The notes beneath the pieces were generated by a model. That model ran no database searches. It saw only the letters and a program-made list of their open reading frames with translations, and was not told where the DNA came from. The position numbers and the translations under genes are program-made. Below are positions 14,084-27,100 of a stretch of DNA of 64,000 bases, one piece after another. This DNA is from Leptoclinus maculatus (taxonomy: Eukaryota > Chordata > Actinopteri > Perciformes > Stichaeidae), in contig JAVDOI010000003.1 of NCBI GenBank assembly GCA_032191485.1, positions 11,594,986 to 11,658,985 of the forward strand. The letters run 5' to 3'. The stretch's first letter is position 1. Every line of letters begins with the position of its first letter.

Positions 14084-16781
14084 TGCTAGAGTGCATGAAC
14101 ACACACTCAATGTGTGCCAGTGTGTGTGATTAGAGACTTCTAATGTTCCAGCTCTGGGGATTTGTAGCATGAGATAAGAAAGGGCATTAATGGTGAATTG
14201 TGACGGTCCAACAGAGCAAAACTGTTGTTTGAAATGTGCATATGTTTCCTTTGCTGAATCGTTTTTTTTACACTAAAAATCTACATACTGTCTCACATAG
14301 AAAGGCATCTGATTTTTTAGCTCAGCGCCCCACAAAAACACACAGGAAAGCCATGCATGAGCAAGTGGCTTACGAGACCAGTGAGTGAAATTCAATCTAT
14401 TTGATTTTGTATTTTCCTCACTTACCACATATCTGTTTTAATCTTACCTTAAGCATCCCTGAAATGAGTTGTAATCCAGTTAAGCCCTTTTGAATCTGCT
14501 TCACAGCCACATTACACCTATTCATAGTACCATAAACATTCACACTGCCAAAACAGTAGCTCACTGAGTGACACAATTCACCTACTGTAGATGTTAAAAG
14601 ATCAAGCACTGGTATTTGCATTCTTGCAGGCACTGCAAAAAAGAAACGGTGTTTAGTCGACGTTCCCCAGGTTAAAAAGGTTAAAACAATAAGCAATATC
14701 ACAACACATACATTTTAGGCACAATACGATACTGTAGACAGTTTGTCAAGTCACTCTGGAGAATCACTACTTCCTGTCATGCAAAACTGTCACCCTCTCC
14801 TTTTACTCAGAAGACCATGAAGCAATATTCTGGGCATAAACTGCCAAGCGAAAGCTAAAAGACACATGACAAGTGTTTGTATTAATATTCCAAACCTTGG
14901 ATCAAATGCTGGGCCAACAAAAATCAACAAAACAAGTCAATTTTCCTCCATTTTCTCCAGTGAATGAGTCTTCAGAGGGATTAATTCTCCTCTGTGATCC
15001 TGTTCTCATTACAAGAAGCAGGGAAGTCAAACACACGTAATAACAGGGCTGACTGCTGTTCCTTTGTAACATGTGGCTACCTAAATGATCCTAAATAAGA
15101 TAGATGGCAAGGATAAAGCAAATCATAATCGGCATTTTGCACAATGGAACATAATAGTCTGAAGAGAACAAGGGACAACATACAGAGCTCCTGTTTCCAT
15201 CGCCTGGAGCAGCACACCTAGTCGAGAGCAATTAAAATGAGAGGATTCAATTTTGTCAAACACCGGGAACCTAAGATAAATCTTGTATCTCATCTTCCAG
15301 CGGAGGACACCGCCTCACGCCGGTGCTATCATGTTTGTTATGGTATTTTGAAGAAACAGCTGGCTACTGACAGAGTTGGTAAAACAACCCCCTTCCCCCC
15401 AAATGATGCTAATCCCAATCATTTCGAGACCAAGGGGTGAGAGAGAGAGGGAGGGAGAGTCGGGTGAGACTGGGAATAAATTTGATTTCAGACTGTGGTG
15501 TTGGTGGAACATTTAGACAGAGCAGGAGGGGGAGCAAGACAGCATGGTTTCCATGTGGGAGAAATCCACTTACTTGAACTGATAAAGATTTAATTAACAC
15601 ATGACTCTGCAATTACTCCATAATTAAAGTAATTTGTCCCCTTGTTTGGATGAGATGCCCCGTGCCTCTGCAAGAGCACATGAGAGGAAGAGGGCATCAG
15701 AGGCTCAAAGAGGTACACTCGTAATGTTTGAATTCAATGCTTGATTTTCCAAACCTATTCCCCCCCCCCTCATATGTTCTAATAAAATATTTGTTCCAGC
15801 TCCTCTTCAGCCTGTGTTTATTTGCCTTTTATTTAAACAACTCATTTGTTATTCATCGAGACAGTAATAAGCTGAGTAGGCTGAGTACAAAGTATCATCA
15901 AGAGCCACATGAAATAGTAAATAGGCCTGATATAATCATAATCCTCTTCAAACTGCACCGCATACAGCTTCAATTGTGTAATGTTGGCGCTACAAAGCTC
16001 GCTAAAAGCTGAAAAAAAATACCTCTGAAAAAGTGATGCTTTTAGTTTGACGAGATCAAATTGCATGAATCAAAAGTGAGATTACTGTGTGAGGTGTTTG
16101 ACCTTGGGCATGAATAAAGAAACGTCCAATATACTCCGCCATGCCATGGCAGTCTAATTTAAACTATATTAAAAACCAGGGAGACCAATGTGTCTTGTGT
16201 TTGCTTCTAAAGGGTTGTTACTTAATTTAAATGAGGGGAAGAGCACTATCTCTTATTTACAGATGATGATCTGCATATAATTTGCTTCAGTTGCATGCTG
16301 GGTAATTGGGGTAAACATCGCAGCCTTCAACTTGCCATCTAAGGTGTCTTGCTGATAACTTGGCTCACAGCCCGCAGACACCTGTGGCATTTCACGTGTT
16401 AGGGCTCAGGACAAGGAAGCACGTATAGAACTAAGGCCCAACTCTTTAAAACTGCCAATTGAAGGTATCCTCTGGTATGTAACAGCTGATGTTGCACATT
16501 ATAATCTAATCTATATTGCTGGCTGTTGTCAGAAAAACCTAAATATTTTTTTTTTTAATGCTTACCCAAGAAAATTGCTTGGTCACTATTTCAAATGTTG
16601 CAGTTGAAATGTTTTCTGAAATGCAAGTCTGACAGAATGTTCTCATCTCATAGAGCTGGAGTCTGAGATTAAAACAGCAGTATTGGGGTAACTGGACTGG
16701 ACTAGATAGTCTAATAAAAGACGGGAAACGTAGGATTCAGCGTATTTTACCCATTCTATAGGAAGTATACGTTTTTCCATC

Positions 16782-16803
16782 TTTTATTTATTTATTTATT
16801 TTT
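16782..16803. repeat. (TTTA)n short tandem repeat
   Basis: About five TTTA units in intergenic DNA. Confidence 0.75.
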
Positions 16804-19195
16804 AACTCTCCCTTGTGGGTTCCTTGACTTTATGAAATTGCAATACTAAAATGCTGGAGTATCCCTTTAATATCACAGTTATATTCACTGTATTGAATTC
16901 AATTGTCAGGCTAAATAATAATGAATGTGTGTTACTTATCCAAAGGGGAACATTTTAGTAAAAATATAATGCAGCTGAAAATAATGATCTCGTAAAAATT
17001 GAGATGTGCGGCTGTGCAAAGTGTTAAAAGTTAATTAGGTTTAAAAGAGGTTATGATAGAAGCACTGAGATGTTTGTCTGTTACCAGCGTCAGTATAGCA
17101 CATGAACCTTACTTTCTCATCCAGGAAGCTGGTTCAAGAAAAAATATTGTATCATTCCACTTTATTTGCATAACCCTGCCCTGCTTAAGGCAGGGGAGTC
17201 ACCGAGTGATCTCAAAATTAGCATGCTGTCACCTTCAGAGTCTCTTCTGTCATTCAGAAAAACAGGCAAGTGTGCAGACATGAACCCCTCACATCTACTG
17301 CAGCAATGTTAATTAGGAAGCATGGCATCCCACAGCTCCATTCCTCTCCAAACGCCTAACTGACATGTTATGTATTTAAATCCCTTTCATGTGCCCTTAT
17401 TATAGAGGAGATGAAGTCACATGCGAATGATGGAAAATGTCATCATCATCATCGTCGTCGTGCAATATTTTTGCATGCACATAAAAATAAAAGCTACAAA
17501 TGACTCACTACTGTGCATATTTGTCAGCCATGTCTTATGTACGATGCCAGGATTTGAATCTAGCATAAATCTAAGAACAGTATAATTAATTTTGAAATAA
17601 TATATAGAAAAGACGCATGGAATGTTAAAGATGAATCAGTAAATGTCAAACTATAAATGCATAGCCTACATATCTCCTGTGGTAGCGTAATTATATAGAG
17701 GATTGTCAGGCATCTATGGCCATGCACATTTAGTCAGTTCATTTTCTCTTGCTTCAAATGTATTTGTAATGTATTTATACCGAGTATATTTCATCATTAA
17801 CATCAAACTTCCATTTCTTTGCTCTGTGTTTTTGGCTGTTCAATGCCGCAGGCTCAGTGGTTCGGTGGGCACATCGTGCAGACCTCTCTATTGCTGAGGA
17901 AATAGTGCCCTCCTGTGGCCTCACAGGGAGACTACACTCAGCACTGAACACCAGCGAAGGTTGCTCATGCACTCATTTCCTCTGGTAAATATTAAGATGA
18001 AGCTGATAAGATGCAACGTGAAATGTGAATAAAACAGACTTCAAGAAAAATGTGCCTCTTATCTCACAAAACACTGGGTTCGATAGAGCTATCAAAATAA
18101 AAAAGGGCCATTTTGGCAACCAAGATAGCGGGGAAATGCTCACGCTGGAGGAGTGATGAAACACATATGTAACTGTGATTAAACATCACCGCTATGTTGT
18201 GCGTAGACAGCTGGAGACATCTGCAGTTCAGAAGGCAGAGGCCTTTTTAACCCACTGAATCAATATCACATCCATACCGTACCAGACTGTCAGCCTAAAA
18301 TCAGAAACAACTCACTTTAAGACATTTTAAAAACGTTTATTCTTTGCAAAGGAGGCATTGGGAGCATCAGTGTGTTCTATGGCTTGTGTACAGACAAAAT
18401 CATTGAACAAGGCCTTGGGTGAACTGAGAGCCCCACCCATGTTTACCAAGGAGGAATGTTTGGGGCCGCTACTCTGCAGCTGTTACAGAACACGGTCTTC
18501 AGCGGTGGGCACAGTGTTGGAGAGGAATGCTACTGTACAATATGCGGCTTAGTAGTTGACCCTGCTCGGAAGTTACATCAAAATCAGAAATGCTCTGTGG
18601 TGTGAGTGAAGCGTAATGCTGCGGATAGGTACGTTTCTTTTAAGGAGCCAACAAAGACAAATCCTCCAGCAGTCCACCACTGCTATTGTGATCATGTGTT
18701 GTTTTGTGAAGCCCTTAATCAAGGTGGATTCTGCCCCTCTCTCAGTTCCATTCATCCTTAATGCAACCTGAAGAACATTTGAATGCTCTAATAGCAACGC
18801 CACCCTCAACATCTCATAATGTTAACGCTCAGTATTGTACTTGATGTACAAGAGGCAGAATGAATTCCTCCAACTACACTCTGCATATGGGCACAGTCTG
18901 GTAAGCTAACATCACAGAAGAATGCACGATTCGTCCCAGATTCTTCAGTTTCAATTGATCTGCTACTTGGGTTTTTGGACAACTTGACTCATCCACACAC
19001 ACACAATAGAATTTACCAAATGTGGCACGGTGTGTGATAATATCATTATTCCCTTGGAGCTGGTTGCGAGCAGCTGAACAGCCTCGACTATAATCCAGAG
19101 CTGTCAACATTCCACCGTAGCAGCAGTTTGGGTTTAGGATTGTTTACAGAAACACTTTGGATCGGAGAGAGTGGTCGTTACATCTTGCATGTGGA

Positions 19196-19212
19196 GGGGG
19201 GGGGGGGGGGGG
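19196..19212. repeat. poly-G tract
   Basis: Seventeen consecutive G on the plus strand, 1.3 kb downstream of the peli2 stop codon. Confidence 0.85.
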
Positions 19213-19683
19213 AAGAAAACAGCTCCTCCTTATATTTGGTATAATCTCTGGATGCTGCTGAGACTGTGCCCAGGTTTAACAGCGTACAAATCATTGGATC
19301 AGACCCAGCATGGGATAAAGCTAACAACAGTGCAGATTGAATACAGTACGTGTGTGGGGCACGGCGAGCTAGCAAGCTAGCGAGCAGGTGCGGCTGATGC
19401 ATACGGTAGCACAGCTCTAATCATTCACTGCCAATTGGCCTCGCCTGTGGCTGTAACAGCACAGCCATTGAGAAAGTTAGTTGCATGATTAAAGTACCAC
19501 CAGTGAGGAGAGTCGATGCATTTCAGTACATTCATTGTCGAAGCCTGCGAGGTTGGTTTGCTTCCTGTTCTCTCTGGTAGTGTTTTGGATGGTGGGCGAG
19601 ATCATAGAAAGGGGATCGGGGTGAAATGATGCAGGGCGATTTAAACAAAGCCCAAAAGGGAGTCCAACCCACATACACACTCT

Positions 19684-19702
19684 CACACACACACACACAC
19701 AC
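19684..19702. repeat. (CA)n microsatellite
   Basis: About nine CA units downstream of peli2; a shorter CA tract follows at about 19,716-19,726. Confidence 0.85.
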
Positions 19703-20164
19703 TCGCAAACATTCTCACACACACACGTTATTTATGCAGGAGAAAAATATATTAACATTTGCATTACAAAACAGTACATGGGCTTCAGTGTAGTAAAATA
19801 CCTCTTCTGTCAGATACAAACGTGTTGAAGAACCCATGTGGGCTGTCATTTCCATATGTCTTATGAATGCAAAACTATCTCTCCCTTTGCCATCTTCTCT
19901 CATTTATTAAAAATATTCCCACCGTTTAATGGGATTTGAGGCACTGGATTATATCTCTGTACATTAAGTCCTTAAAGTTTGTTTAGCAAACGGAAGCCCA
20001 AATCCGGAGAACTACATGACCTAGATGCCATTAGGGGGTTCAGGGCCGACGGGGCAATGGGGAGCACTTAACTAGTTAGCCATTAGACTCAAAGTTTCTC
20101 TTGGCTTTTCTCCCGGCCAACAGTCCAGCTGTCTGGCTCTGTAAAAACTTTAAATCATTCTCAA

Positions 20165-20170
20165 TTTATT
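20165..20170 (-). terminator. Candidate peli2 poly(A) signal
   Basis: AATAAA on the minus strand about 350 nt downstream of the peli2 stop codon. Vertebrate pellino mRNAs often have much longer 3' UTRs, so this may be only a proximal site. RNA 3'-end data would decide. Confidence 0.35.
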
Positions 20171-20521
20171 CCTTCAACAACGTTAATTCTCCAGCCCTCG
20201 GAATGGAGAACCAGCAGTCGCTGGAGTTTAAAACAGCTGAAACAGTATTTCATTCTGGAGGAGCAAGGCATCTGTGGTCCAGTGTGCTTCACGTCTCTGT
20301 ATCCCCACAGTGGCCATCCGAATAGCCACACGAGGCCCCTGAACAAGCCGAAGTGGCTCTCTGTTGTGCAGAATCCACAGTATATGACCAGAACGTGAGA
20401 AGACTTACTTCTTCCCACAGCTGGCTTACATGAACAAAAGAAAGCACAAAATAATCGGAACAGTTTCACAGCATGTTGGCATTCCTGTCTAATCTTCTCT
20501 GCCGGAGCAGGACCCTTCGGC

Positions 20522-21100
20522 TCAGTCCACCGGGCCCTGGAAGATTAGCTTGGACCAGCCCTGAGTGAGGCCGAGCTGGGTGGCACAGAAGGGGCAGGCG
20601 GCGTGGAAGGCGTGGGTGCCGTGGGGCAGAGGGATCTCGGCCCAGTACTTGACCGACTTCTCCGAACACACGTGTCCGCACGGCACGAAGGCGTGAGTGG
20701 GCGCGCCCGTGTCCACGTAGAAGGCCGGCTCGCAGCCCAGCCACAGCGGCACGTAGGGCCCGACCACCCGGCACATGGGACACTCTCGCTGAGCGCTGGC
20801 CTCCTGCTCCGAGCGGTGGCCCCAGTTGTGGTGGCCGTGAACGTGGCCACAGGCCAGGTAGACCCACGGCTGCTTGTCCTCCAGGGAGGAGAGGGCGCGG
20901 CTGCGTTGCATGCTGGGGAAGGCGAGCGTGTTGAGGCCCACGGGGCACTGGGGGCGCCCTGCGTTGATCTCCTGCCTGAGAGCCTCCAGGTGCTTTTGGG
21001 TGGGAGTGTGAAAGAGGCCTTCGGCAGTACGCCACAGCAACGTGGCTCCGCACAGATCCACCAGGGAGCCGTCCAGCAGTATATTATTCTCATGCTCCAC
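20522..21100 (-). CDS. peli2: peli2 last coding exon: end of FHA-like fold and RING-like domain
   Basis: Encodes residues 233-424 and the stop. Visible zinc-ligand groups, in order, are CGHVHGHH (from residue 316), CPMC (339-342), CGHVC (373-377) and H..CPFC (398-404): the CHC2CHC2 pattern of pellino RING-like domains. The protein ends LIFQGPVD, the conserved pellino C-terminus. The linker before it (residues about 380-415) has a fish-type variant, GLTQGWS, where mammals have VGEQNCI. The exon starts after a CAG acceptor at residue V233. Confidence 0.95.
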   Translation of the reverse strand: MEHENNILLDGSLVDLCGATLLWRTAEGLFHTPTQKHLEALRQEINAGRPQCPVGLNTLAFPSMQRSRALSSLEDKQPWVYLACGHVHGHHNWGHRSEQEASAQRECPMCRVVGPYVPLWLGCEPAFYVDTGAPTHAFVPCGHVCSEKSVKYWAEIPLPHGTHAFHAACPFCATQLGLTQGWSKLIFQGPVD

Positions 21101-24100
21101 CTGCAGACGCACATTTAGTTTCTGAGAGAACGCTTTGGACATGCATGCAACCGTCACAGACATATTTGTGCATTGAGAAACATCTGCCTGATCCTGCATC
21201 TGCTCCACTTAAGTCACAGTGACACTTCTGCTGTGTACGTATATACCGCATGTATGAAGCTACTGACCAGTTTGCCCGGGGTCTGTGCTGAGCGGGTCTC
21301 TCTCAGTGTGTAAACATCCCCACAAACAGAGATCTCTCTCCATACGCCCGGCTTTGACTCCTCCGTGAACCCGCCCCTGGGGTGCATTACCAGCACACCA
21401 TTGGTTGTTAGTCCGTCCATGTGACCGTCTGGGTTCTTCCACTTTGCGGCTTTCTCCTGGAGGCGAGACGGAGTACAGATGAAAGGGAAACGGTGACAGG
21501 AATTTGTTTATCTGATTAGAACTCGGCTAGAACTAGATTGAAAGAAACAAACTGGACGCCCAGCGCTCCATTAGGACAGCGGTGCAAGTAAAACTGGTAA
21601 TTACCCCGAGGAAGATGTTTTTGGAAGAATCAAACCCAGCTGCGTAGATGCGAGCGGTGAACGGCGGGTTACGCTCGCAGACAACTCGGCAGGCAAAGCG
21701 GGAGATGGTGCTTTGTGTGATGGGAGTCTCCTCTCCCTCCTGGCCTCCTGCTACTGTGTCAGTCACCACAAAGTCTATGGGACTCTCAGTGGAACGCCCA
21801 ATCTACAAAGCAACACAGAAACCAATGAATGTCATGCTATATTATTATATTGTTGCATGTGATATCAGACCCCTCCCCCCCCATGAAACAAACGTCCAAA
21901 CGGTTCTTAAACTTAACAAGCGGAGGTTAAAATAAGCATTTCCTCATTTCAAACATCTAAAAGTGTTCCTTGTATCTTAGTTTCCACTTCTCTGCTGCTT
22001 GACTGTTTATTCAGCGTTGTTTAAAGACACACGGACACAAAACAGAGCTGAATGTGAAGCACGTGCCTGCAGTGCTGACTTCCCTCTGGTCCTCATCTCC
22101 TCGCTGTACATTCAGATCAAGACAGAACACTTGCACAATCTGGGGCAGTGTTAAGTTCAGGAAGGGAGATATTTTAAGGCGTAGCTGCAAATATTCTTAA
22201 TTAAACGTCAATCACACTATTACTCAAATCGACAGAGAGCAAAATGTCAGCTTGTTTGGTAATTCCTTCATGGTCCAAAACAATTGATTACACGTTTATT
22301 AATGAACGGTTTTGATGCTTTTCTTCATCATATATAGTATTCAATTATATATATTTGGGTTTGGACTGTAAACAAGTACAGTAAAACAAGCAATCTGAAT
22401 ACATGGGACTCTCACCTGAAACATGTCCGTGTCTTTGTCATGGCTGTACTCCACCACCACCGTATGGTTCCTGGACAGCGTGTAGGAGATGCTGTGTTGG
22501 CCTTTACAGTTCACAGCCTGAAATATAACAACCAACTCGTTACAAACATGCGACACTATTGTGATGCCACATTAAAAACACAACAAATATATATTCTAAC
22601 CATTCAGGTTGAAGCACTTAGCACCCCAACAACAAGGGGGTGTTTTACGGTGTTGTGTTATAGTGGAGTCAGTAGAAACCCTTTCATGTCTTGGTTTGTG
22701 GCTTTAACACCAGATCTGAGTGCCAACGGTTCACAAACAGGAGCTGGAGAGAATATTTACACTAGTGCTGGGCGGTATGACCATAAATGTGTATCACGGT
22801 ATTTTTTAAGATTCTGGCGGTTTCACGGCATTTCTTTTTTTCCTTGACTGTGTTTTTATAGGTTTATAGTGGCTTACTCTACTGTCAGGAGAACATAGAA
22901 TATAAAAACATGTTGATGTCATCATGTCGGGTGTGCTCGTTTGCTCGTATAATGTTGGGAGAGCAGTTTGGCTGAAGTATTGTCGCCCCGGTGAGACGTA
23001 CCTGGACTCCAGTGTTTTAATCATTGCTCTGAGCCCGTCTTTCTCGACTGTCTGTGGTGGGACCATGTCCTTGCAGAGATGGATCGTTATTGCGTTCGTA
23101 ATGTCGCTCTGCCGCTAGCTTTTCTGGTCATATGCAGTGCTTCGAGCAAATGTCTCTTCAAGCGATGTGTGACCCTTTGGTTTCACTCGCGCTAACGTTA
23201 CTGGTTGACGGCCTCTAATCCGACGGCCGTCATCACACTCTTGGTATTCCAACTCATGTTTTCTGCTGAGGTGATGGAGTAAGTTGCTCGTGTTACCACC
23301 AGCGACAACAGCAGTGGCTCGATAAACTCTAAAGACCCAGCTCCTCTCTTGGGCACAGACTCTATCGGTGCATCTCCGGTCTGTCTTTGTTCATCCTGCA
23401 TCGCTCCTTTCTGTTCTATAATGTAACGTTACTGTAGCGACGGAGCCTCTCCCAGCTGTTAACAGACTGTTGTGCTAGCGGGCTAGCTAGCGAGCTGTAC
23501 CCAGCATGCCGTTTGGCGGTGACATTTTATAAATGTACAATTATTAGTGTTACAAATTGTTTATGTGTCACAAACTGTTGTGTCGTGGTGTTTTGCCCTG
23601 TTAAAGAGCGTTAGTTGTGGGTTATTAATTGTTGTTATAAAGTTATAAGCATGACTAGAGGTCTCTCTCAATACAGTTAAGAGAACTAGCTCCGACTGTT
23701 GCGCTCTTAGCGGCGAACAATATATTTAGCTGCCTGTTGAAGAGCGACAGCAGTTGTTTCGGCTATGCACCGGTATGACGGTGTGTGAAAAATTCATATC
23801 ATACGGGAAATTAAAACCGGTATACCGCCCAGCACTAATTTCCACCCGGTTATTTACAACAACAAAACATCATCAGGCGTTTTATTACAATGGATTATTA
23901 CTGGGGTTTCTTATAACAAACAGTAAAGCAACAACATTTCTTCATTATATTACCTACGAGCAAAGATATGTGGAAGGAATTTCTGGTAAAGGAACAGGGA
24001 AGTGCGTGATGAGTCACACTCCCGTGACAGTGACCATAAACTGGCCTCACTTAACACCAGCTCGCCGACCAGCTGAGCTGCCTCAGTCAGTGTAGTGTAG

Positions 24101-27100
24101 GCAGGGTGGGTCAGAGCCACTCGGGCCCCTCACCCGTCAACACTTTACCACATGTGCCACTATCATCGCGCTCTAATCTGCAAATTCCATTTCCCAAAAC
24201 AACCCCCCCCCCCTCCAAGTGCAAGAGGGAGAGAGGAAGTGGGTCATCAGCGCTTCCACGCACATCAGAGACAGATGACACAAATGTCATCGTCACACGC
24301 AGTCTCATCTCGACAAACTAACGGTGCTCCGCTGAAAGAAGTTCATGCAAACATATATTTTCATAAGACATAACACCCAACCCCCAAACTGTCTCTCACA
24401 CACACACACACACACCCTTTCTCAGTTGAAGGATTGAAAATGAAACCACTGGTCATTCAGTCCCCAAAGGAAGGCCAATGTAAACAATCACACTTGCACA
24501 AATGCCATAGTTGAGATCAAATGGGGAGGTGAGAAAAGCCGGGTCTGGATTTGAATAGGAGGCTGGCAGCGGCATCATGGGAGCTCCTCGTTATCGGTCA
24601 TGAACACCAGAGTGTGCACAGACACGTGAGCTTCTGAGCCACAGAGCACTCTCACTTCATTCGGCTGAGACTGAAGCTGTAGTGAGTTGGTGGACTGCTG
24701 AAGAAAAAAGAAAGTCATAAAAAAAACAGGAGATGGCTTGGTTGACTTTACTCTTTAATCAAAAAGAAGGCTGTCCTAAAATCAAGCTCACCACCCTGCT
24801 AGTTTCTTAAGGAAAGGCTATATTTGGCCGCATGTACAGCTGAGGGTGCAGGGTCAGGCAACTGCAACAACTTCCTCTTCAGTCGACCCTCCTGACCCAA
24901 GGCCTGGTAACAGGGTGGCCGAGAGGGACAGTACTGAAAGGTGAAGGAGGTCACAGCAGCTCCCATCTCTCAGACAGTCGTGTGTCTAATTGCGTAAAAG
25001 GGCACTCTTTGATAAGTTGAGCTGTGCAGTAAAAACGCTCGGGTCCGGTGCAAACACTGTTTTCTGACTGAGAAACAACTCAACAACATGTAGCCGCACT
25101 GCATATGGGCCACTGCGGCACAACGGTTCAGCTCAAACTCAACCGGAATGATGCACAATCTCTGCGATGAAGAAGCCTCTGTCACAGAGAAAACCTCAGA
25201 GACCAGGAGTCAGGTTCCACAAGGTGAGAGTAACCTGAACCAGAGGGCCTTTTGCCAGCGATCTAAACGCCCAACAAATGTCTGGAATATTGGCCTCCGA
25301 GAGGTGCAGGGGTAAGCAGTTCCTCTCGCTTGTTTAGCAGTTTTTGCTTGGGAACCAAAGGCAGGAATGCAGACGTGTTATACTGGACGAGGCAGTTTCT
25401 GGCAGGCAAAGAAAAGCTATGAGGCCCAGGTAGGAACGACAGTTATTGTACTGGAAATGTCAACATACGGGGCTGCCAACAATAATGCAACGGAGCTCAC
25501 TGCAAGTTCCATACGCTACTGAAAAAAAATCACTCTGCTGCTCTGAAAAAGCCGGTGGTGTTTTTTTTCCCCTCAGCCGTCGTTCCTCCACCTTTAATCT
25601 GCTGAGGTCAGTTACAATGTGAATTAAAAACTGCACACGTACATCAACAAAATGACTCAACCTGTCCCAAGTTATTCACCGACATGCTTGTATACATTTA
25701 GTCAAAAACATACAACAGAAAACAAGCCGACAGCTGTTCATTGGGACAGAGTCTGTTGAATAGATCACCGACTCGTCTGTACCTTGCTGGCCTGCGGTGT
25801 GTTGAGGATGTGCACAGTGCTCGGCTTAACACCGTTGGCTTTTGTCCTCCTGTACAGCGCAAATCTGCTTTTCCGTCTACCCCGATCTCCGTTGGGCAGA
25901 GAGCCATTGTACCTGTCACAGGGGAGGGAGGGGGGGGTGGAGGGAAAGGACAGCAAATTAGCATTAAAAAATGTTTATGAAAATGCTTCCCATCATTAGT
26001 AGCTGCAGAAGGATGTGTCCAATGAGATTTAAAAGGCTGAATTCATATAACACGTAAACAGGGAGACTTAGAAAACATTCCCGTGTTTTGTAAAGAGCTT
26101 TTCCATGCATTACATCATTGGCAAATCTAATGCCCCCTATTAGCAATCTAAGCGTCACATTGGATAATGTCTCTTATTACATAATGCACTCTGGTACTTG
26201 TGATTTCAGTGAGCCAACTCTGTGCTAACTGCAGCTGTTCTTTTGCTCCGTGTTCCAGGCAGGAGCCGGGTTTTAAGATGCACGTCAGGTTCACTATCAC
26301 TTTGGGAAAGCACAGTCTGGGCGGAAAGCTGGCTCACGAGACTGAAACACGTTTTCTCATAGTTGGATTGTTTTTTTATTTACACACACACACACACACA
26401 CACACGAAGTTCTAAGACCTAAATTTCAAAGCCTCGGCAACACCGGAAGAGAATCCTCTGTTTTGCCCCTCAGTCTGCTGTGAGCAGCTCCCCGTGAACG
26501 AAGAAGCCCCCCTCTCCGTTAGGACCGCTCCTCTCCCCGTCCACCAGCTGGGACACCCCATGCTCTACTCCCATCCAACACACAAAGGCCGTCTGCCACA
26601 CACTCGCATGTAACCACGGTGTGCTGAGCGGACACTTTGCACAACGCAAATATCGCTATCTATAAAAGCCTGGCGTTTTTTGCGCAACAATGCATTATCA
26701 CGAGGGAGTGAACTCTTCAACCACGACATGATCTGCAAATCTTTGTTGCAACACAAAAGGCAACAGTCGCAACAAGAGGCCCCTTTCTGCTCCTCCCTAC
26801 GTCCCCTCCAAAGCGAGTCCACCTGTCCCGAGTCTCCTCACGGCTGGCCAGGCATGGAAACACATGGTCCCAGTCAGCACAGTGCACAAAGCTGGCCTGT
26901 ACAAGCCTCCCAGAGAGCTAGAGAGGCACTGAATGGAAGTACTACCAATACACATGACGGCAGCAGGGAAATGACTAAATAATAGTAGATACATAACTGT
27001 ATTAGTGTTTCGATTGTTCACCATTGCAAAGGCTTTTAATTCTAATGATTATTATTAATAGTGGTTGTCTTTTACATACACTCTGGTAACACGGTTACAG

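Larger units (their letters stand above)
11961..20521. other. Intergenic DNA between tmem260 and peli2, including peli2 3' UTR
   Basis: An 8.6-kb interval with no coding exon that I can support. The rightmost part must be the peli2 3' UTR. The rest is AT-rich with simple repeats (CA/TG tracts at 13,416, 14,050 and 19,684; TTTA at 16,782; G17 at 19,196). Some stretches of unique sequence, for example 16,050-16,340, are free of visible repeats and could be conserved non-coding elements; that needs a cross-species alignment. Confidence 0.55.
22518..25782 (-). other. peli2 intron 2
   Basis: A 3.3-kb intron whose central-left third is the hAT-like element at 22,763-23,837. It also contains a (CA)n tract at 24,396-24,415. 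No other exon was recognised. Confidence 0.8.

Noticed and set aside
20466..21053. Minus-strand 195-codon frame overlapping peli2
   Set aside because: Out-of-frame reading of the GC-rich peli2 last exon.
20603..21118. Plus-strand 171-codon frame
   Set aside because: Antisense shadow of the peli2 RING exon; no homology or splice sites.
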